Positions 11,603 through 20,185 of a stretch of DNA of 64,000 bases are shown in pieces. Origin of the DNA: Streptomyces sp. 846.5 (GTDB lineage Bacteria; Actinomycetota; Actinomycetes; Streptomycetales; Streptomycetaceae); the NCBI RefSeq assembly GCF_004365705.1, contig NZ_SOBN01000002.1:1240001-1304000 (forward strand), given 5' to 3'. Position 1 is the stretch's first letter. The number at the start of each line of letters is the position of its first letter. The notes under the pieces were generated by a model that saw only the letters and a program-made list of their open reading frames with translations, had not been told where the DNA came from and did no database searches. A program made the translations under genes and the position numbers.

Positions 11603-12229
11603 CTAGCCCTGAAGCCAGTGCCTGCGTCCCAGGCTGATCAGCCGCAGCTGCCGCCGGGCGGTGGCGGCGATGCGCTGCTCGGCGGCCGCGTCACCGTCCA
11701 CCTCCAGCAGGGCGGCGGCGGTGGTGACGGCGTGGTCCACATAGAGGTCAGCCAGCATCCGGACGTCCGCCGGGTCCCAGCCCCCGGACTCCGGCTGCGC
11801 GGCCAGGTCGCCGGCCAGGTCGTCGGCGAACTGCCGGAAGCGGGCGTCGATCGCGTCGCGCACCGGCTGCACGCCGCCGTGGCGCTCCCGGGCCAGGAAG
11901 CGGAAGTGCGCGCGGTGCCGGCCCACGTACTCGGCGATCACGCCGACGGTGCGGTCGATCACCTCGTCCGCGGCGGCCTGTTCGGAACGGATCGCCCTGA
12001 CCATCTCGCGCAGGCTGCCGAAGGACTCGTCCACCAGCGCCACGCCCAGCTCGTCCAGGTCGCGGAAGTGCCGGTAGAAGGCGCTGGGCGTGATGCCCGC
12101 CTCGCGGGTGACCTCGCGCAGGCCGACGCTGCTCAGGCTCTGGTGTTCGAGCAGGCGCAGCCCCGCGTCCAGGAGGGACTGCCGGGTCTGCTGCTTCTGG
12201 GCCTGCCGGACCCCGAGAGTGTGGCTCAC
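11603..12229 (-). CDS. TetR-family transcriptional regulator
   Basis: This 208-residue DNA-binding repressor has an N-terminal helix-turn-helix (residues about 14-60: TRQSLLDAGLRLLE, then LREVTREAGITPSAFYRHF) and an all-helical ligand domain. The N-terminus MSHTLGVRQAQKQQ is typical of a TetR subgroup common in actinomycetes. The GTG at 12229 is taken as start. A perfect inverted repeat six bases upstream is a likely autoregulatory operator. Probable targets are itself, the TauD-like gene downstream and possibly the divergent small membrane genes. Confidence 0.88.
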   Translation of the reverse strand: MSHTLGVRQAQKQQTRQSLLDAGLRLLEHQSLSSVGLREVTREAGITPSAFYRHFRDLDELGVALVDESFGSLREMVRAIRSEQAAADEVIDRTVGVIAEYVGRHRAHFRFLARERHGGVQPVRDAIDARFRQFADDLAGDLAAQPESGGWDPADVRMLADLYVDHAVTTAAALLEVDGDAAAEQRIAATARRQLRLISLGRRHWLQG

Positions 12230-12234
12230 GTCAT

Positions 12235-12249
12235 ACAGTAAACAACTGT
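12235..12249. promoter_or_regulatory. Putative TetR operator (ACAGT-N5-ACTGT)
   Basis: A 15-bp AT-rich palindrome, ACAGTAAACAACTGT, stands between the TetR gene start (12229) and the divergent small membrane gene (12337). Both arms are exact. The location and size fit a TetR-family operator overlapping both promoters. Confidence 0.6.
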
Positions 12250-12336
12250 TCTCCGGACCTGGCGACCGCGGGGTGCGAGTAACCTGATGGAAGTCAGTGA
12301 ACAGATGTGCTCTCAACTGCCGCGAACGGAAGCGCC

Positions 12337-12510
12337 ATGGCACTCCTCATCGGTCTCCTCGCCCTCAGCTCCCTACTCTGGGGCGCCTCCTCCTACCTCA
12401 GCCCCTCCTTCCAGGCCCTCGCCGCCGTCTTCGTGGGCGGCTGGCTGGTCGCCTTCGCCGTCCGCGAGCGGATCGCCCGGGCCCGGCGACGCACCGCCCA
12501 GGAGGGCTGA
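12337..12510 (+). CDS. Small membrane protein of unknown function
   Basis: A 57-residue protein starting at the ATG at 12337 (GGAAG eight bases upstream). Two hydrophobic stretches (MALLIGLLALSSLLWGASSYL and FQALAAVFVGGWLVAFAV) suggest two membrane helices, and the tail is strongly basic (RERIARARRRTAQEG), which by the positive-inside rule puts the C-terminus in the cytoplasm. Its stop is three bases before the next start, so the two genes are translationally linked. No family recognised. Confidence 0.65.
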   Translation: MALLIGLLALSSLLWGASSYLSPSFQALAAVFVGGWLVAFAVRERIARARRRTAQEG

Positions 12511-12513
12511 CCC

Positions 12514-12783
12514 ATGGCCACCACCTCCCGGCTCGCCCGCAGCCGCGCCGAGGGCAACGACACCGCGGTCGCCTCGTTCATCGTCGGGCTCCTCGGCCTG
12601 TTCATCTTCAACTTCGTCCTGGGCCCCATCGCCATCGTCCTGGCCGTGGTCTCCCTGGTACGCGGGACCGAGCGCCGCACCCGCGCCCTGATCGGCCTCG
12701 GCCTCGGCGTCGCGGACCTGCTGGTGCTCGGCGCCCTGATCGCCACCCACCCGGGCGGAGTCACCCTGTACCTCGGCATCTGA
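12514..12783 (+). CDS. DUF4190-like small membrane protein
   Basis: The 89-residue product has a short polar N-terminus (MATTSRLARSRAEGNDTAVASF) and two long hydrophobic segments with glycine-rich turns (IVGLLGLFIFNFVLGPIAIVLAVVSLVRG and ALIGLGLGVADLLVLGALIA). This layout resembles DUF4190 membrane proteins common in actinomycetes. Function unknown. It forms a two-gene unit with the preceding small membrane gene and is convergent with the oxidoreductase gene at 12814. Confidence 0.7.
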   Translation: MATTSRLARSRAEGNDTAVASFIVGLLGLFIFNFVLGPIAIVLAVVSLVRGTERRTRALIGLGLGVADLLVLGALIATHPGGVTLYLGI

Positions 12784-12799
12784 GTACCTCGGCATCTGA
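12768..12799 (+). repeat. Perfect 16-bp tandem duplication across a stop codon
   Basis: GTACCTCGGCATCTGA occurs twice back to back at 12768-12783 and 12784-12799. The first copy contains the stop codon of the DUF4190-like gene and the second lies just downstream. It looks like a recent slippage duplication. Confidence 0.9.
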
Positions 12800-12813
12800 C
12801 CCGGTCGGACCGC

Positions 12814-14079
12814 TCAGCGCTGCAGCCGCGCCAGGCCGAAAGGCGCGAGGGACGCGGGTCGTCGGCCGGTGAGAATGTAGTCGGCGAGGCGGCGGCCGGT
12901 GACCGGGCCGAGGGTGACGCCGAGCATGCCGTGGCCGGTGGCCGCGTAGGCGTTGTCGTGGCCGGGGACGCGGTCGATGACGGGCAGGCCGTCCGGGAGG
13001 AAGGGCCGGCCGCCGACCCAGGGGTCCCGGATCAGGGTGACCAGGTCGTCCGGGTCCTCGAACCACGGGCCGAGGTAGTGGCGGCTGGCCCGGGCGACGG
13101 CCACGATGCGGCGCCAGTCGAGGCGGTTGTTGTTGCCGCTCAGCTCCATCGTGCCGGCGATCCGGGTGGTCCCGCCGATGGGCGAGGCGACGGTCCTGCG
13201 CTCCCCGAAGTAGAGGGTGTGCCGCGGTGCCGGGTCGAGGTCGACGGAGAAGCTGTACCCCTTGCCCGCCTGCAGCGGCAGGGCGTGCCGCAGTTCGCGC
13301 AGCAGCGCGGGGGAACGCATTCCGGCCGCGACGACCACGGCCGAGCAGGGGATTTCGCCCTGCGCGGTACGCAGCCCGATCACCCGGTCGCCGGCGTAGC
13401 GGAACCCGGTGGCCTCGGAGTTCTCGTGGATCTTCACCCCGGCAGCGGTCAGGGCGCTCCCCAGGGCACGGGCGAACGCCTCCGGGTCGACGACGCCCTC
13501 CCCCTCGACGAGATAGCCGGCCCGTACCCGGGGCGACAGCGCGCCGTCCAGCCGGTGCGCCGCCGCGCCGGTGGTGACGTCGTCCGGCAGCGGGTAGCGG
13601 CCTTCCGCCATCTCCCGCTGAACCGCGAGGTGGTGCCGGGCCTCGGTGGCGGAGAGGAAGGCGTGCACCATGCCCGGACGGCTGAGGGTGGTGTCGATCC
13701 CGGCCTCGCCGAGCCCGTCGAAGAGCCCGAAGGTGTCGCGGTTCAGCTCCGCGATCGCCGCGTACCCGCGCCGGAAGGCGGCCGGTGTGCTGCTGCGCCA
13801 GAACCGCCACAGCCAGCGCGCGAACGCCGGATCCGGCAACGGCCGCAGGTAGAGCGGGGAGTCGGGCCGCCCGAGCGACTTCAGGACGTAGCGGAGCACG
13901 CCCGGCGCCGGGACCGGGGTGGAGTGGCTGAGGCACACCCATCCCGCGTTGCCCCGCGAGACTCCGGACGCGATCCCGCGCCGCTCGACGACCTCCACGG
14001 CAAGGCCCGCCTCGGCCAGGTAGTACGCCGTGCACAGCCCGACGACACCCCCGCCGATCACCACCACGGGTGCGGTCAC
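12814..14079 (-). CDS. FAD-dependent D-amino-acid dehydrogenase-like oxidoreductase
   Basis: This 421-residue flavoprotein is of the DadA/DAO type, which oxidises D-amino acids (or glycine/opine-like secondary amines) to the keto acid. The dinucleotide-binding motif GGGVVG is at residues 9-14, the second FAD strand VVERRGIASGVSRGNAGWV follows, and the C-terminal FAD segment is NAYAATGHGMLGVTLGPVTG. It overlaps the ABC ATPase gene by four bases (ATGA). Co-transcription with an amino-acid uptake system supports an amino-acid or opine substrate taken from outside the cell. Specificity cannot be assigned. Confidence 0.88.
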   Translation of the reverse strand: MTAPVVVIGGGVVGLCTAYYLAEAGLAVEVVERRGIASGVSRGNAGWVCLSHSTPVPAPGVLRYVLKSLGRPDSPLYLRPLPDPAFARWLWRFWRSSTPAAFRRGYAAIAELNRDTFGLFDGLGEAGIDTTLSRPGMVHAFLSATEARHHLAVQREMAEGRYPLPDDVTTGAAAHRLDGALSPRVRAGYLVEGEGVVDPEAFARALGSALTAAGVKIHENSEATGFRYAGDRVIGLRTAQGEIPCSAVVVAAGMRSPALLRELRHALPLQAGKGYSFSVDLDPAPRHTLYFGERRTVASPIGGTTRIAGTMELSGNNNRLDWRRIVAVARASRHYLGPWFEDPDDLVTLIRDPWVGGRPFLPDGLPVIDRVPGHDNAYAATGHGMLGVTLGPVTGRRLADYILTGRRPASLAPFGLARLQR

Positions 14080-14894
14080 CGGCCCGCCCCGCTCGCGTCG
14101 CTCGCGTACGAGGTCAGGAACGCCCGGGTGCGTGCCTGGGAGGGGTTGCCGAGGACCTCGTCCGGGGTGCCCTGCTCCACGATCCGGCCGCCGTCGACGA
14201 AGACGACCTGGTCGGAAACCTCGCGGGCGAAGGGGAGTTCATGGGTGACCAGCATCATCGTCATTCCGTCGGCGGCGAGTTCGCGCATGACGCGCAGCAC
14301 CTCGCGGGTGGACTCGGGATCCAGGGAGGAGGTGGGCTCGTCGAACAGCAGCACCTCCGGCTTCAGCGCGAGCGCCCTGGCGATGGCGACCCGCTGCTGC
14401 TCGCCGCCGGACATCTGCTCGGGGTGGGCGAGCGCGCGGTGGGCCAGTCCGACCCGGCGCAGCAGCGCCACGGCCCGCTCCAGGGCCTCCCGTTCGGGCA
14501 CCCCAGCCTTGCGCTGCGCGAGGACGACGTTCTCGACTGCGGTGAGGTGCGGGAAGAGGTGGAACCGCTGGAAGACCATGCCGACGGTACGGCGCAGCCG
14601 GGCCAGGTCGCGGCAGACGGTACGGCCGTCGCGGTGCACCACCTCCCCGGCGATCTCCAGCGTGCCGGCGTCCGGGCGTTCGAGCAGATTGACGCAGCGC
14701 AGCAGGGTCGTCTTGCCGCCGCCGCTCTGCCCGATGACGCTGACGATCCGGCTGCGCCCGACCTCCAGTCCCACGTCGTCGAGCACGGTGCGGCCGTCGA
14801 AGGCCTTGCTGAGGCCGCTGATCCGTACCACGACGGCGTCGGCGTTCCGGGGCGAGGCGTCGGCCACGGCGCCGGAGGTGACCGGATCGGTCAT
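14076..14894 (-). CDS. Polar amino acid ABC transporter, ATP-binding protein
   Basis: The 272-residue ATPase energises amino-acid uptake on the cytoplasmic face. Walker A is GQSGGGKTT (55-63), the Q-loop is in VGMVFQRFHLFPHLT, the signature is MSGGEQQRVAIARAL, Walker B is VLLFDEPTSSLDPE and the H-loop is LVTHELPFA. These match the GlnQ/HisP subfamily. It overlaps the permease gene upstream by four bases and the DadA-like gene downstream by four bases. Confidence 0.93.
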   Translation of the reverse strand: MTDPVTSGAVADASPRNADAVVVRISGLSKAFDGRTVLDDVGLEVGRSRIVSVIGQSGGGKTTLLRCVNLLERPDAGTLEIAGEVVHRDGRTVCRDLARLRRTVGMVFQRFHLFPHLTAVENVVLAQRKAGVPEREALERAVALLRRVGLAHRALAHPEQMSGGEQQRVAIARALALKPEVLLFDEPTSSLDPESTREVLRVMRELAADGMTMMLVTHELPFAREVSDQVVFVDGGRIVEQGTPDEVLGNPSQARTRAFLTSYASDASGAGR

Positions 14895-15634
14895 ACCGCC
14901 ACCTCCTCCTTCCGGTCGAGCAGTTGGCGGGCGGTCCGCAGCCGGCGTCGCCGCTGCGGGGACAGCGGGACACCGGCCCGCACCTTGCGTTCGAGGACGA
15001 GCAGCAGCTGCGACAGCGGGTAGCAGACCGCGAAGTAGCCGGCCGAGATCACCAGGTACACCTCCAGCGCCCGGAAGGTGGCCGAGGCGATGAGCTGGCC
15101 CTGCGACATCAACTCGGCCGCGGAGATGGTGACCAGCAGGGAGGTGGACTTCAGCAGGTCGACCAGCATGGTGTTGGTCCCAGGCAGCGCCAGGCGCAGC
15201 GCCTGCGGGAACACCACATGGGTGAAGGTGCTCACCCGCCCGAGCCCGAGCGCCTCGGCGGCCTCGGTCTGGCCCCGGTGCACCCCGCTGATCGCCGCCC
15301 GGAAGGTCTCCGAGAGGTAGGCCGCGTAGAAGACGACCAGGCTCAGGCAGCCGGCCGAGAAGACGTCCAGCCTGATGCCGGCCGAGGCCAGACCGAAGTA
15401 GGCCAGGAAGATGATGGCGAGCAGCGGGACGTTCTTGAACACCTCGGTGTAGACGGCGGCCAGGGCCCGCAGCGGCCAGGGACGGGCGAGCCGCAGCAGC
15501 GCCACGACGAGGCCGAGGAGGACGGCGCCGACGAAGCTCACCGCCGTGTAGGACAGGGTCCGCAGCAGGGAGTGCAGCAGGTCGGAGCGGTAGTCGGACC
15601 AGGGGACCTGGAACAGCGAGGAGGCGAGGGTCAT
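14891..15634 (-). CDS. Polar amino acid ABC transporter, permease
   Basis: The 247-residue membrane subunit has about five helices and the EAA loop that contacts the ATPase (GQTEAAEALGLGRVSTFTHVVFPQALRLALP). TEVFKNVPLLAIIF and TSLLVTISAAELM are hallmarks of the HisMQ/GlnP permease family. The ATG at 15634 was chosen because the longer in-frame extension overlaps the binding-protein gene and has no membrane or family features. Eleven bases separate it from the binding-protein gene. One permease gene implies a homodimer. Confidence 0.92.
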   Translation of the reverse strand: MTLASSLFQVPWSDYRSDLLHSLLRTLSYTAVSFVGAVLLGLVVALLRLARPWPLRALAAVYTEVFKNVPLLAIIFLAYFGLASAGIRLDVFSAGCLSLVVFYAAYLSETFRAAISGVHRGQTEAAEALGLGRVSTFTHVVFPQALRLALPGTNTMLVDLLKSTSLLVTISAAELMSQGQLIASATFRALEVYLVISAGYFAVCYPLSQLLLVLERKVRAGVPLSPQRRRRLRTARQLLDRKEEVAV

Positions 15635-15645
15635 GTCGTCGGCCC

Positions 15646-16602
15646 TCACTTCGCGGTCGTCGCGGCGGTCGTCGCGGCGGTCGTCGCGGCGGTCGGGGGT
15701 GTCCAGTCGGCGGGCCGGTCCACGCCCCTGCGCGCGGTGGCGACGTCGGAGGCCGGGACCAGGAACTGCTGCGGATCGCCGCCCCACTTCCTGATGAGCG
15801 CGGCCAGCTCGCCGCTCCGGTACATCGCGTCGATCTGCGCGGAGACGGCCTGCTCCAGCGAGGTGTCCTGCTTGGGCAGGTAGAAGCCGGTCTGGTAGGG
15901 GCGGAAGTAGGCGTAGGCGGGCTTGGCCGCGACCTGCGCGGCGGTCGGCGGTGTCAGGTACTCGGTTCTGATCCTCAGGTCCGGCCGGGCCTGCTGCGCG
16001 GCGATGATGAGCAGCGGGTCCAGGAAGCCGACGTCGATGCGGCCGGCGCCCAGGTCGTCGAAGACCCCGTTGGCGTTGGGGTAGGCGTGCAGGGTGGCGC
16101 CGGGCACGGACTGGATGGACTTGACCCACACATAGCCGGTCACCGTGCCCAGGCTCCGGCCCTGCAGGTCGCTGACGGTCGTGTACGTCCCGGAGCGGAC
16201 CGCCATCGCCGGGGGCGAGTAGTACGGCGGGTCGGTGAACAGGCCCTGCTTCTGCCGGTCCGCGGTCCAGGCGATCCCGCCGACGGTGATGTCGTCCCGG
16301 CGGGACTGCACCCCGGCGAGCATGCCGGCGAAGTCCGTCACATCCGGCACGACGGTCAACCCCAGCTTCGCGGCTGCGTAGTTGATGATGTCGCCGTCCA
16401 GTCCGACGATCTTCCCGTCCTTGACGGTGGTGTAGGGGGCGTACGGTTCGACGGCCACCTTCAGCACGCCGGGCGTGATAGTGCCGAGCGCGGCTGTGCC
16501 GGCGGAGACGTTCTTCGGGGCACTGCTGCCGCCGGAACCGCAGGCGGTCAGCAGCAGGAGCAGTGCGGGGAGGGCGGCGAGAACGGAACGCATACGGGTC
16601 AT
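15646..16602 (-). CDS. Amino acid ABC transporter substrate-binding lipoprotein
   Basis: This 318-residue solute-binding lipoprotein (SBP_bac_3 type) has a signal peptide ending in the lipobox LLTAC, then GVLKVAVEPYAPYT, GLDGDIINYAAAKLGL and DITVGGIAWTADRQKQGLFTDPPYY, which are the ligand-binding segments of the family. The extreme C-terminus is a low-complexity Thr-Ala tail made by three 12-bp tandem repeats at 15661-15696. It is the first gene of the leftward operon with permease, ATPase and DadA-like genes, and is divergent from the CdaR-type regulator at 16806. Confidence 0.92.
   Translation of the reverse strand: MTRMRSVLAALPALLLLLTACGSGGSSAPKNVSAGTAALGTITPGVLKVAVEPYAPYTTVKDGKIVGLDGDIINYAAAKLGLTVVPDVTDFAGMLAGVQSRRDDITVGGIAWTADRQKQGLFTDPPYYSPPAMAVRSGTYTTVSDLQGRSLGTVTGYVWVKSIQSVPGATLHAYPNANGVFDDLGAGRIDVGFLDPLLIIAAQQARPDLRIRTEYLTPPTAAQVAAKPAYAYFRPYQTGFYLPKQDTSLEQAVSAQIDAMYRSGELAALIRKWGGDPQQFLVPASDVATARRGVDRPADWTPPTAATTAATTAATTAK
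15661..15696 (-). repeat. Three 12-bp tandem repeats at the end of the binding-protein gene
   Basis: The unit CGCGGCGGTCGT is repeated three times, the last with one change, encoding a Thr-Ala-Ala-Thr tail. Copy number is likely to vary between strains. Confidence 0.85.
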
Positions 16603-16805
16603 CGGCTTCGGGCCTTCCGTATCGGAACTGAAGTCGGAACTGCGGGGGCCCGCCGTTCACCGCGCTGTGCCTGCGGCGGGGAGATATGGGGCGTAACGGT
16701 ACGGCCGCTGCGGGGCCCCGTCACTGGTCACTCCGTACCGACTTGCCGCCGTGGACCGGCCGCGCACTGTACGGTGCGTACCACCCATTCGGCGGGAGGC
16801 AGGTC

Positions 16806-18023
16806 GTGCTGAGCCCCTCACTCGCGCAGGAGATCGCCGGGGACACCTCCGCGGTCATCGGATTCAACGTGCTCATCACCGACGACGCGGGCACGGTCAT
16901 CGGCAGTGGCGACACCAGCAGGGTCGGGTCCTTCCATGAGGCCTCGGTCGAGGTGATCCGCACTCAGGAGGCTGCCGCGCACACCGCCTTGCAGGCCCAG
17001 GAGCTGCGCGGGGTACGTCCCGGGGTCACCCTGCCGCTGGTCATGGACGGACGCGCGGTGGGCACGGTCGGGATCACCGGCACCCCGCGCCAGGTGGGCC
17101 GCTTCGGACTGCTGGTGAAACGCCAGACGGAGATCCTGCTCCGCGAATCGGTGATGCTGCGCTCGCGTCTGCTCGCGGAACGCGCCGCCGAGAAGGTGCT
17201 CGCCGACATCGCCTCGTACGACCCGCAGGTCGTGGAGAGCGAGTTCATCACGGCCCGCGCCGCCGGACTGGGCTTCGACCTGCGCCTGCGCCGGATCGCG
17301 GTGGTCATCGAGGTGACCGTGCCGCAATCCGGGCCCCAACCCGTGTCGCCGCCGGCCCGGCCGCGGGGCGCCGCCGCCCGGGACGTGGCGCTGGGCCGCT
17401 CGGAACTCCTCCGCACCGTGCGTGAGGTCTTCGCCGACCCGCAGGACATCGTCGCGAGCCCGTCCCCCGGCTGGATCTGTGTGCTCCACCGGCTGACCGC
17501 CCGGGCGTCGGTCGACTCGCTGCGGAAGGCCTGCCGCCGGCTCGCCGACGTCATCGCCGCCCAGGACGGCCTGGCCGCCCGCGTCGGCATCGGCGAACCC
17601 GCCACCACGGCCGACGGCCTGCACGACTCCTACCAGGACGCCCGCGACGCCCTCGACCTGGGCATTCGCCTGACACCCGGGCCCGGCGCCGTGCACCTCG
17701 TCACCGACCTCCGGGTCCCCCAGCTGCTCGCCTCGGCGGGCCGGCCCGCCCGCACCCGCCTGCTCGCCCGCACCGCCGCCGACCTGCGCAGCCAACCGGA
17801 CTGGCCCATTCTCCGCGCCACGGTCACCGCCTGGTGCGAGAGCGGTTTCAACCTCGTCCGCACCGCCGAGGCCCTGCACATCCACCGCAACACCGTCGTG
17901 TACCGGATGAACAAGATCGAGCAGCTCACCGGCCGCCCCCTGCGCGACGCGCCGGCCGCGCTGGCCCTCTACCTCGCCTGCCTCGCCGACCGGCTCGACG
18001 CCCCACGCGGCGCCGGCGAATGA
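16806..18023 (+). CDS. CdaR-type (sugar diacid regulator family) transcriptional regulator
   Basis: The 405-residue protein has an N-terminal Diacid_rec-like sensor (residues about 3-135: LAQEIAGDTSAVIGFNVLITDDAGTVIGSG) and a C-terminal PucR/CdaR helix-turn-helix (FNLVRTAEALHIHRNTVVYRMNKIEQLTGRPL, about 355-390). Members are activators responding to small carboxylates. The GTG at 16806 has GGGAGG six bases upstream and was preferred to in-frame codons further up. It is divergent from the amino-acid ABC/DadA operon, which is the most likely target. Confidence 0.88.
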   Translation: MLSPSLAQEIAGDTSAVIGFNVLITDDAGTVIGSGDTSRVGSFHEASVEVIRTQEAAAHTALQAQELRGVRPGVTLPLVMDGRAVGTVGITGTPRQVGRFGLLVKRQTEILLRESVMLRSRLLAERAAEKVLADIASYDPQVVESEFITARAAGLGFDLRLRRIAVVIEVTVPQSGPQPVSPPARPRGAAARDVALGRSELLRTVREVFADPQDIVASPSPGWICVLHRLTARASVDSLRKACRRLADVIAAQDGLAARVGIGEPATTADGLHDSYQDARDALDLGIRLTPGPGAVHLVTDLRVPQLLASAGRPARTRLLARTAADLRSQPDWPILRATVTAWCESGFNLVRTAEALHIHRNTVVYRMNKIEQLTGRPLRDAPAALALYLACLADRLDAPRGAGE

Positions 18024-18090
18024 CCGCACGGTCCGACCGCATGGCCGCCGCCGAGTTGTCGGCGCACCGGACCCGGCGCAGGCTGATCGT

Positions 18091-20178
18091 ATGGACGCCG
18101 AGGCCGGGGGCGAGATCGAGCGCGCACTGGTGGAGCGGGCGTTCCGGCAGGCGTCGATGTCGCTGTCGGTCTTCGACATCGAGCAGCGGTACCTACGGCT
18201 CAACCAGGTGGCCTGCGAGGTCATGGGAGTCGCCGAGGACACGCTGCTCGGCCAGGTCTTCCCCTACGGCGTCCCTGAGGACGTGGACTACCTGGGAACC
18301 GTGCGGGCGCTGCGCGAGGTGGCCGCGACCGGGAAGCCCTTTCACTACGAGAGCTTCACCCGGGCGCCCTCCGGCATCCGCGAGCACGCCTGGAACCTGG
18401 AGCTCTGGCCGATCCGCGACATGTCCGGAGCAGTCTGCGCGGTCGGGATGGCCGGCTTCGACAGCAGCGAGCAGCACTGGGCCCGACAGCGCCTGGCCGT
18501 GCTGGACGAGGCCGCGGTGTCCATCGGGACTACCCTGGACCTGGGCCGGACCGCGCAGGAGCTGGCCGAGCTGGTCATCCCGCGGTTCGCCGACTTCGTC
18601 AGCGTCGACCTGCTCGAAGCGGTGCTGAACGGCGAGGAGCCGGCCGCCGGCCCGCCGGAGGCCACCGTGGTGCTGCGCCGGATGGCGCACCTGTCGACGG
18701 TGCCGGGCACCCCCGAGGCGGTCATCGGCCTCGGGTCCGCCGACACCTACCCGCCCTTCTCCCCGCCGGCGCGGGCGCTGCGCTCCCGGCAGGCGGTGTT
18801 CAGCGGCAGCGGCGACCCGGACTTCGACCGCTGGATGGCAAGCGTCCCGGCCCGGGCGGAGCGGATCAGCGGCTTCACTGTCACCTCGCTGCTGGCGGTG
18901 CCGCTGATCGCCCGCGACACCGCGCTCGGGGTCGCCGTCCTGCTGCGCACCCGTCCCGACCCCTTCAACAACGACGACTTCGCGCTGGCCAAGGAGCTCG
19001 CCAGCCGCGCCGCCGTCTGCGTCGACAACGCCCGCCGCTTCACCCGGGAGCGCATCACCGCGCTCACCCTGCAGGAGAGCCTGCTGCCGCAGGGGCCCTC
19101 CGAGCTGTCGGCGGTGGAGGTCGCCAGCCGCTACCTGCCGACCGACTCGCTGGCCGGCATCGGCGGCGACTGGTTCGACGTCATCCCGCTCTCCGGCGCC
19201 AGGGTCGCCCTGGTGGTCGGCGACGTGGTCGGCCACGGCATCCACGCGTCCGCGACGATGGGCCGGCTGCGCACCGCGGTGCAGACCCTGGCCGACGTCG
19301 ACCTCCCGCCGGACGAGCTGCTGGCCCATCTGGACGACCTGGTGCTGCGGCTCGGCAGCGAGGACGAGAGCGGCGACCGCCCCCGGTCCGGCGCCGGCGG
19401 GATCGGCGCGACCTGCCTCTACGCGGTCTACGATCCGGTCTCGCGGATCCTGACGGTCGCCAGCGCCGGCCATCCGCCGCCGGTCCTGCTGCTGCCGGAC
19501 GGCACCACCCAGGTGGTCGAGCTCACCGCCGGCCCGGTGCTGGGCGTGGGCGGGCTGCCCTTCGAGTCGACCGAGCTTGAACTGCCGGTGGGCACCCTGG
19601 TCGCGGCCTTCTCGGACGGGCTGATCGAGTCCGGCGAGCACGACCCCGATCTGGGGGTCGCCCGGCTGCGCGAGGTGCTGGCCGAGCCGCGAACGCTGCT
19701 GGCGGACTCGCTGGAGGAGCGCTGCGACCGGGTGCTGGCTGCGCTGCTACCGGAGCACCCCGCCGACGACGTGGCCCTGGTGCTGGCCCGTACCCGGGCG
19801 CTGGACGCTGAGCATGTCCGGGACTGGGAGCTGACCTCGGACTTCGCCCGCGTCGCCGAGGTACGCCGGCTCGCCACCGACCAGCTCGACGCCTGGGGAC
19901 TGTCCGAGGCCGGCTTCGTCACCGAACTCGTCGTCAGCGAGCTGGTCACCAACGCGATCCGCTACGGCTCCGAGCCGTTCCGGCTGCGTCTGATTCACGA
20001 TCGCTCGCTGATCTGCGAGGTCTCCGACGGCAACTCCACCTCCCCGCACCTGCGCCGGGCCCGGATCTTCGACGAGGGCGGCCGGGGCCTGCTGCTGGTC
20101 GCCCAGCTCACCACCAGTTGGGGCACCCGGCACACCGCGGTCGGCAAGACCATCTGGACTGAGCAGGCCCTGGACTGA
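18091..20178 (+). CDS. PAS-GAF-PP2C(SpoIIE)-HATPase regulatory phosphatase
   Basis: This 695-residue signalling protein combines an N-terminal PAS domain (about 12-125), a GAF domain (about 140-325), a SpoIIE-type PP2C phosphatase (about 330-560, with ESLLPQ, GGDWFDVIPL, VGDVVGHGIHASATMGRLR and FSDGLIESGEHD) and a C-terminal RsbW-like ATPase/kinase domain (about 570-690, N-box SELVTNAIRYG). Such proteins both phosphorylate and dephosphorylate anti-anti-sigma partners in actinomycete stress and development pathways. No partner gene is adjacent. It ends eight bases from the convergent sugar ABC operon. Confidence 0.9.
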   Translation: MDAEAGGEIERALVERAFRQASMSLSVFDIEQRYLRLNQVACEVMGVAEDTLLGQVFPYGVPEDVDYLGTVRALREVAATGKPFHYESFTRAPSGIREHAWNLELWPIRDMSGAVCAVGMAGFDSSEQHWARQRLAVLDEAAVSIGTTLDLGRTAQELAELVIPRFADFVSVDLLEAVLNGEEPAAGPPEATVVLRRMAHLSTVPGTPEAVIGLGSADTYPPFSPPARALRSRQAVFSGSGDPDFDRWMASVPARAERISGFTVTSLLAVPLIARDTALGVAVLLRTRPDPFNNDDFALAKELASRAAVCVDNARRFTRERITALTLQESLLPQGPSELSAVEVASRYLPTDSLAGIGGDWFDVIPLSGARVALVVGDVVGHGIHASATMGRLRTAVQTLADVDLPPDELLAHLDDLVLRLGSEDESGDRPRSGAGGIGATCLYAVYDPVSRILTVASAGHPPPVLLLPDGTTQVVELTAGPVLGVGGLPFESTELELPVGTLVAAFSDGLIESGEHDPDLGVARLREVLAEPRTLLADSLEERCDRVLAALLPEHPADDVALVLARTRALDAEHVRDWELTSDFARVAEVRRLATDQLDAWGLSEAGFVTELVVSELVTNAIRYGSEPFRLRLIHDRSLICEVSDGNSTSPHLRRARIFDEGGRGLLLVAQLTTSWGTRHTAVGKTIWTEQALD

Positions 20179-20185
20179 CCGACCG

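Noticed and set aside
15661-15696. Short repeats considered as a CRISPR-like array
   Set aside because: They are contiguous 12-bp tandem units inside a coding sequence with no spacers or cas genes.
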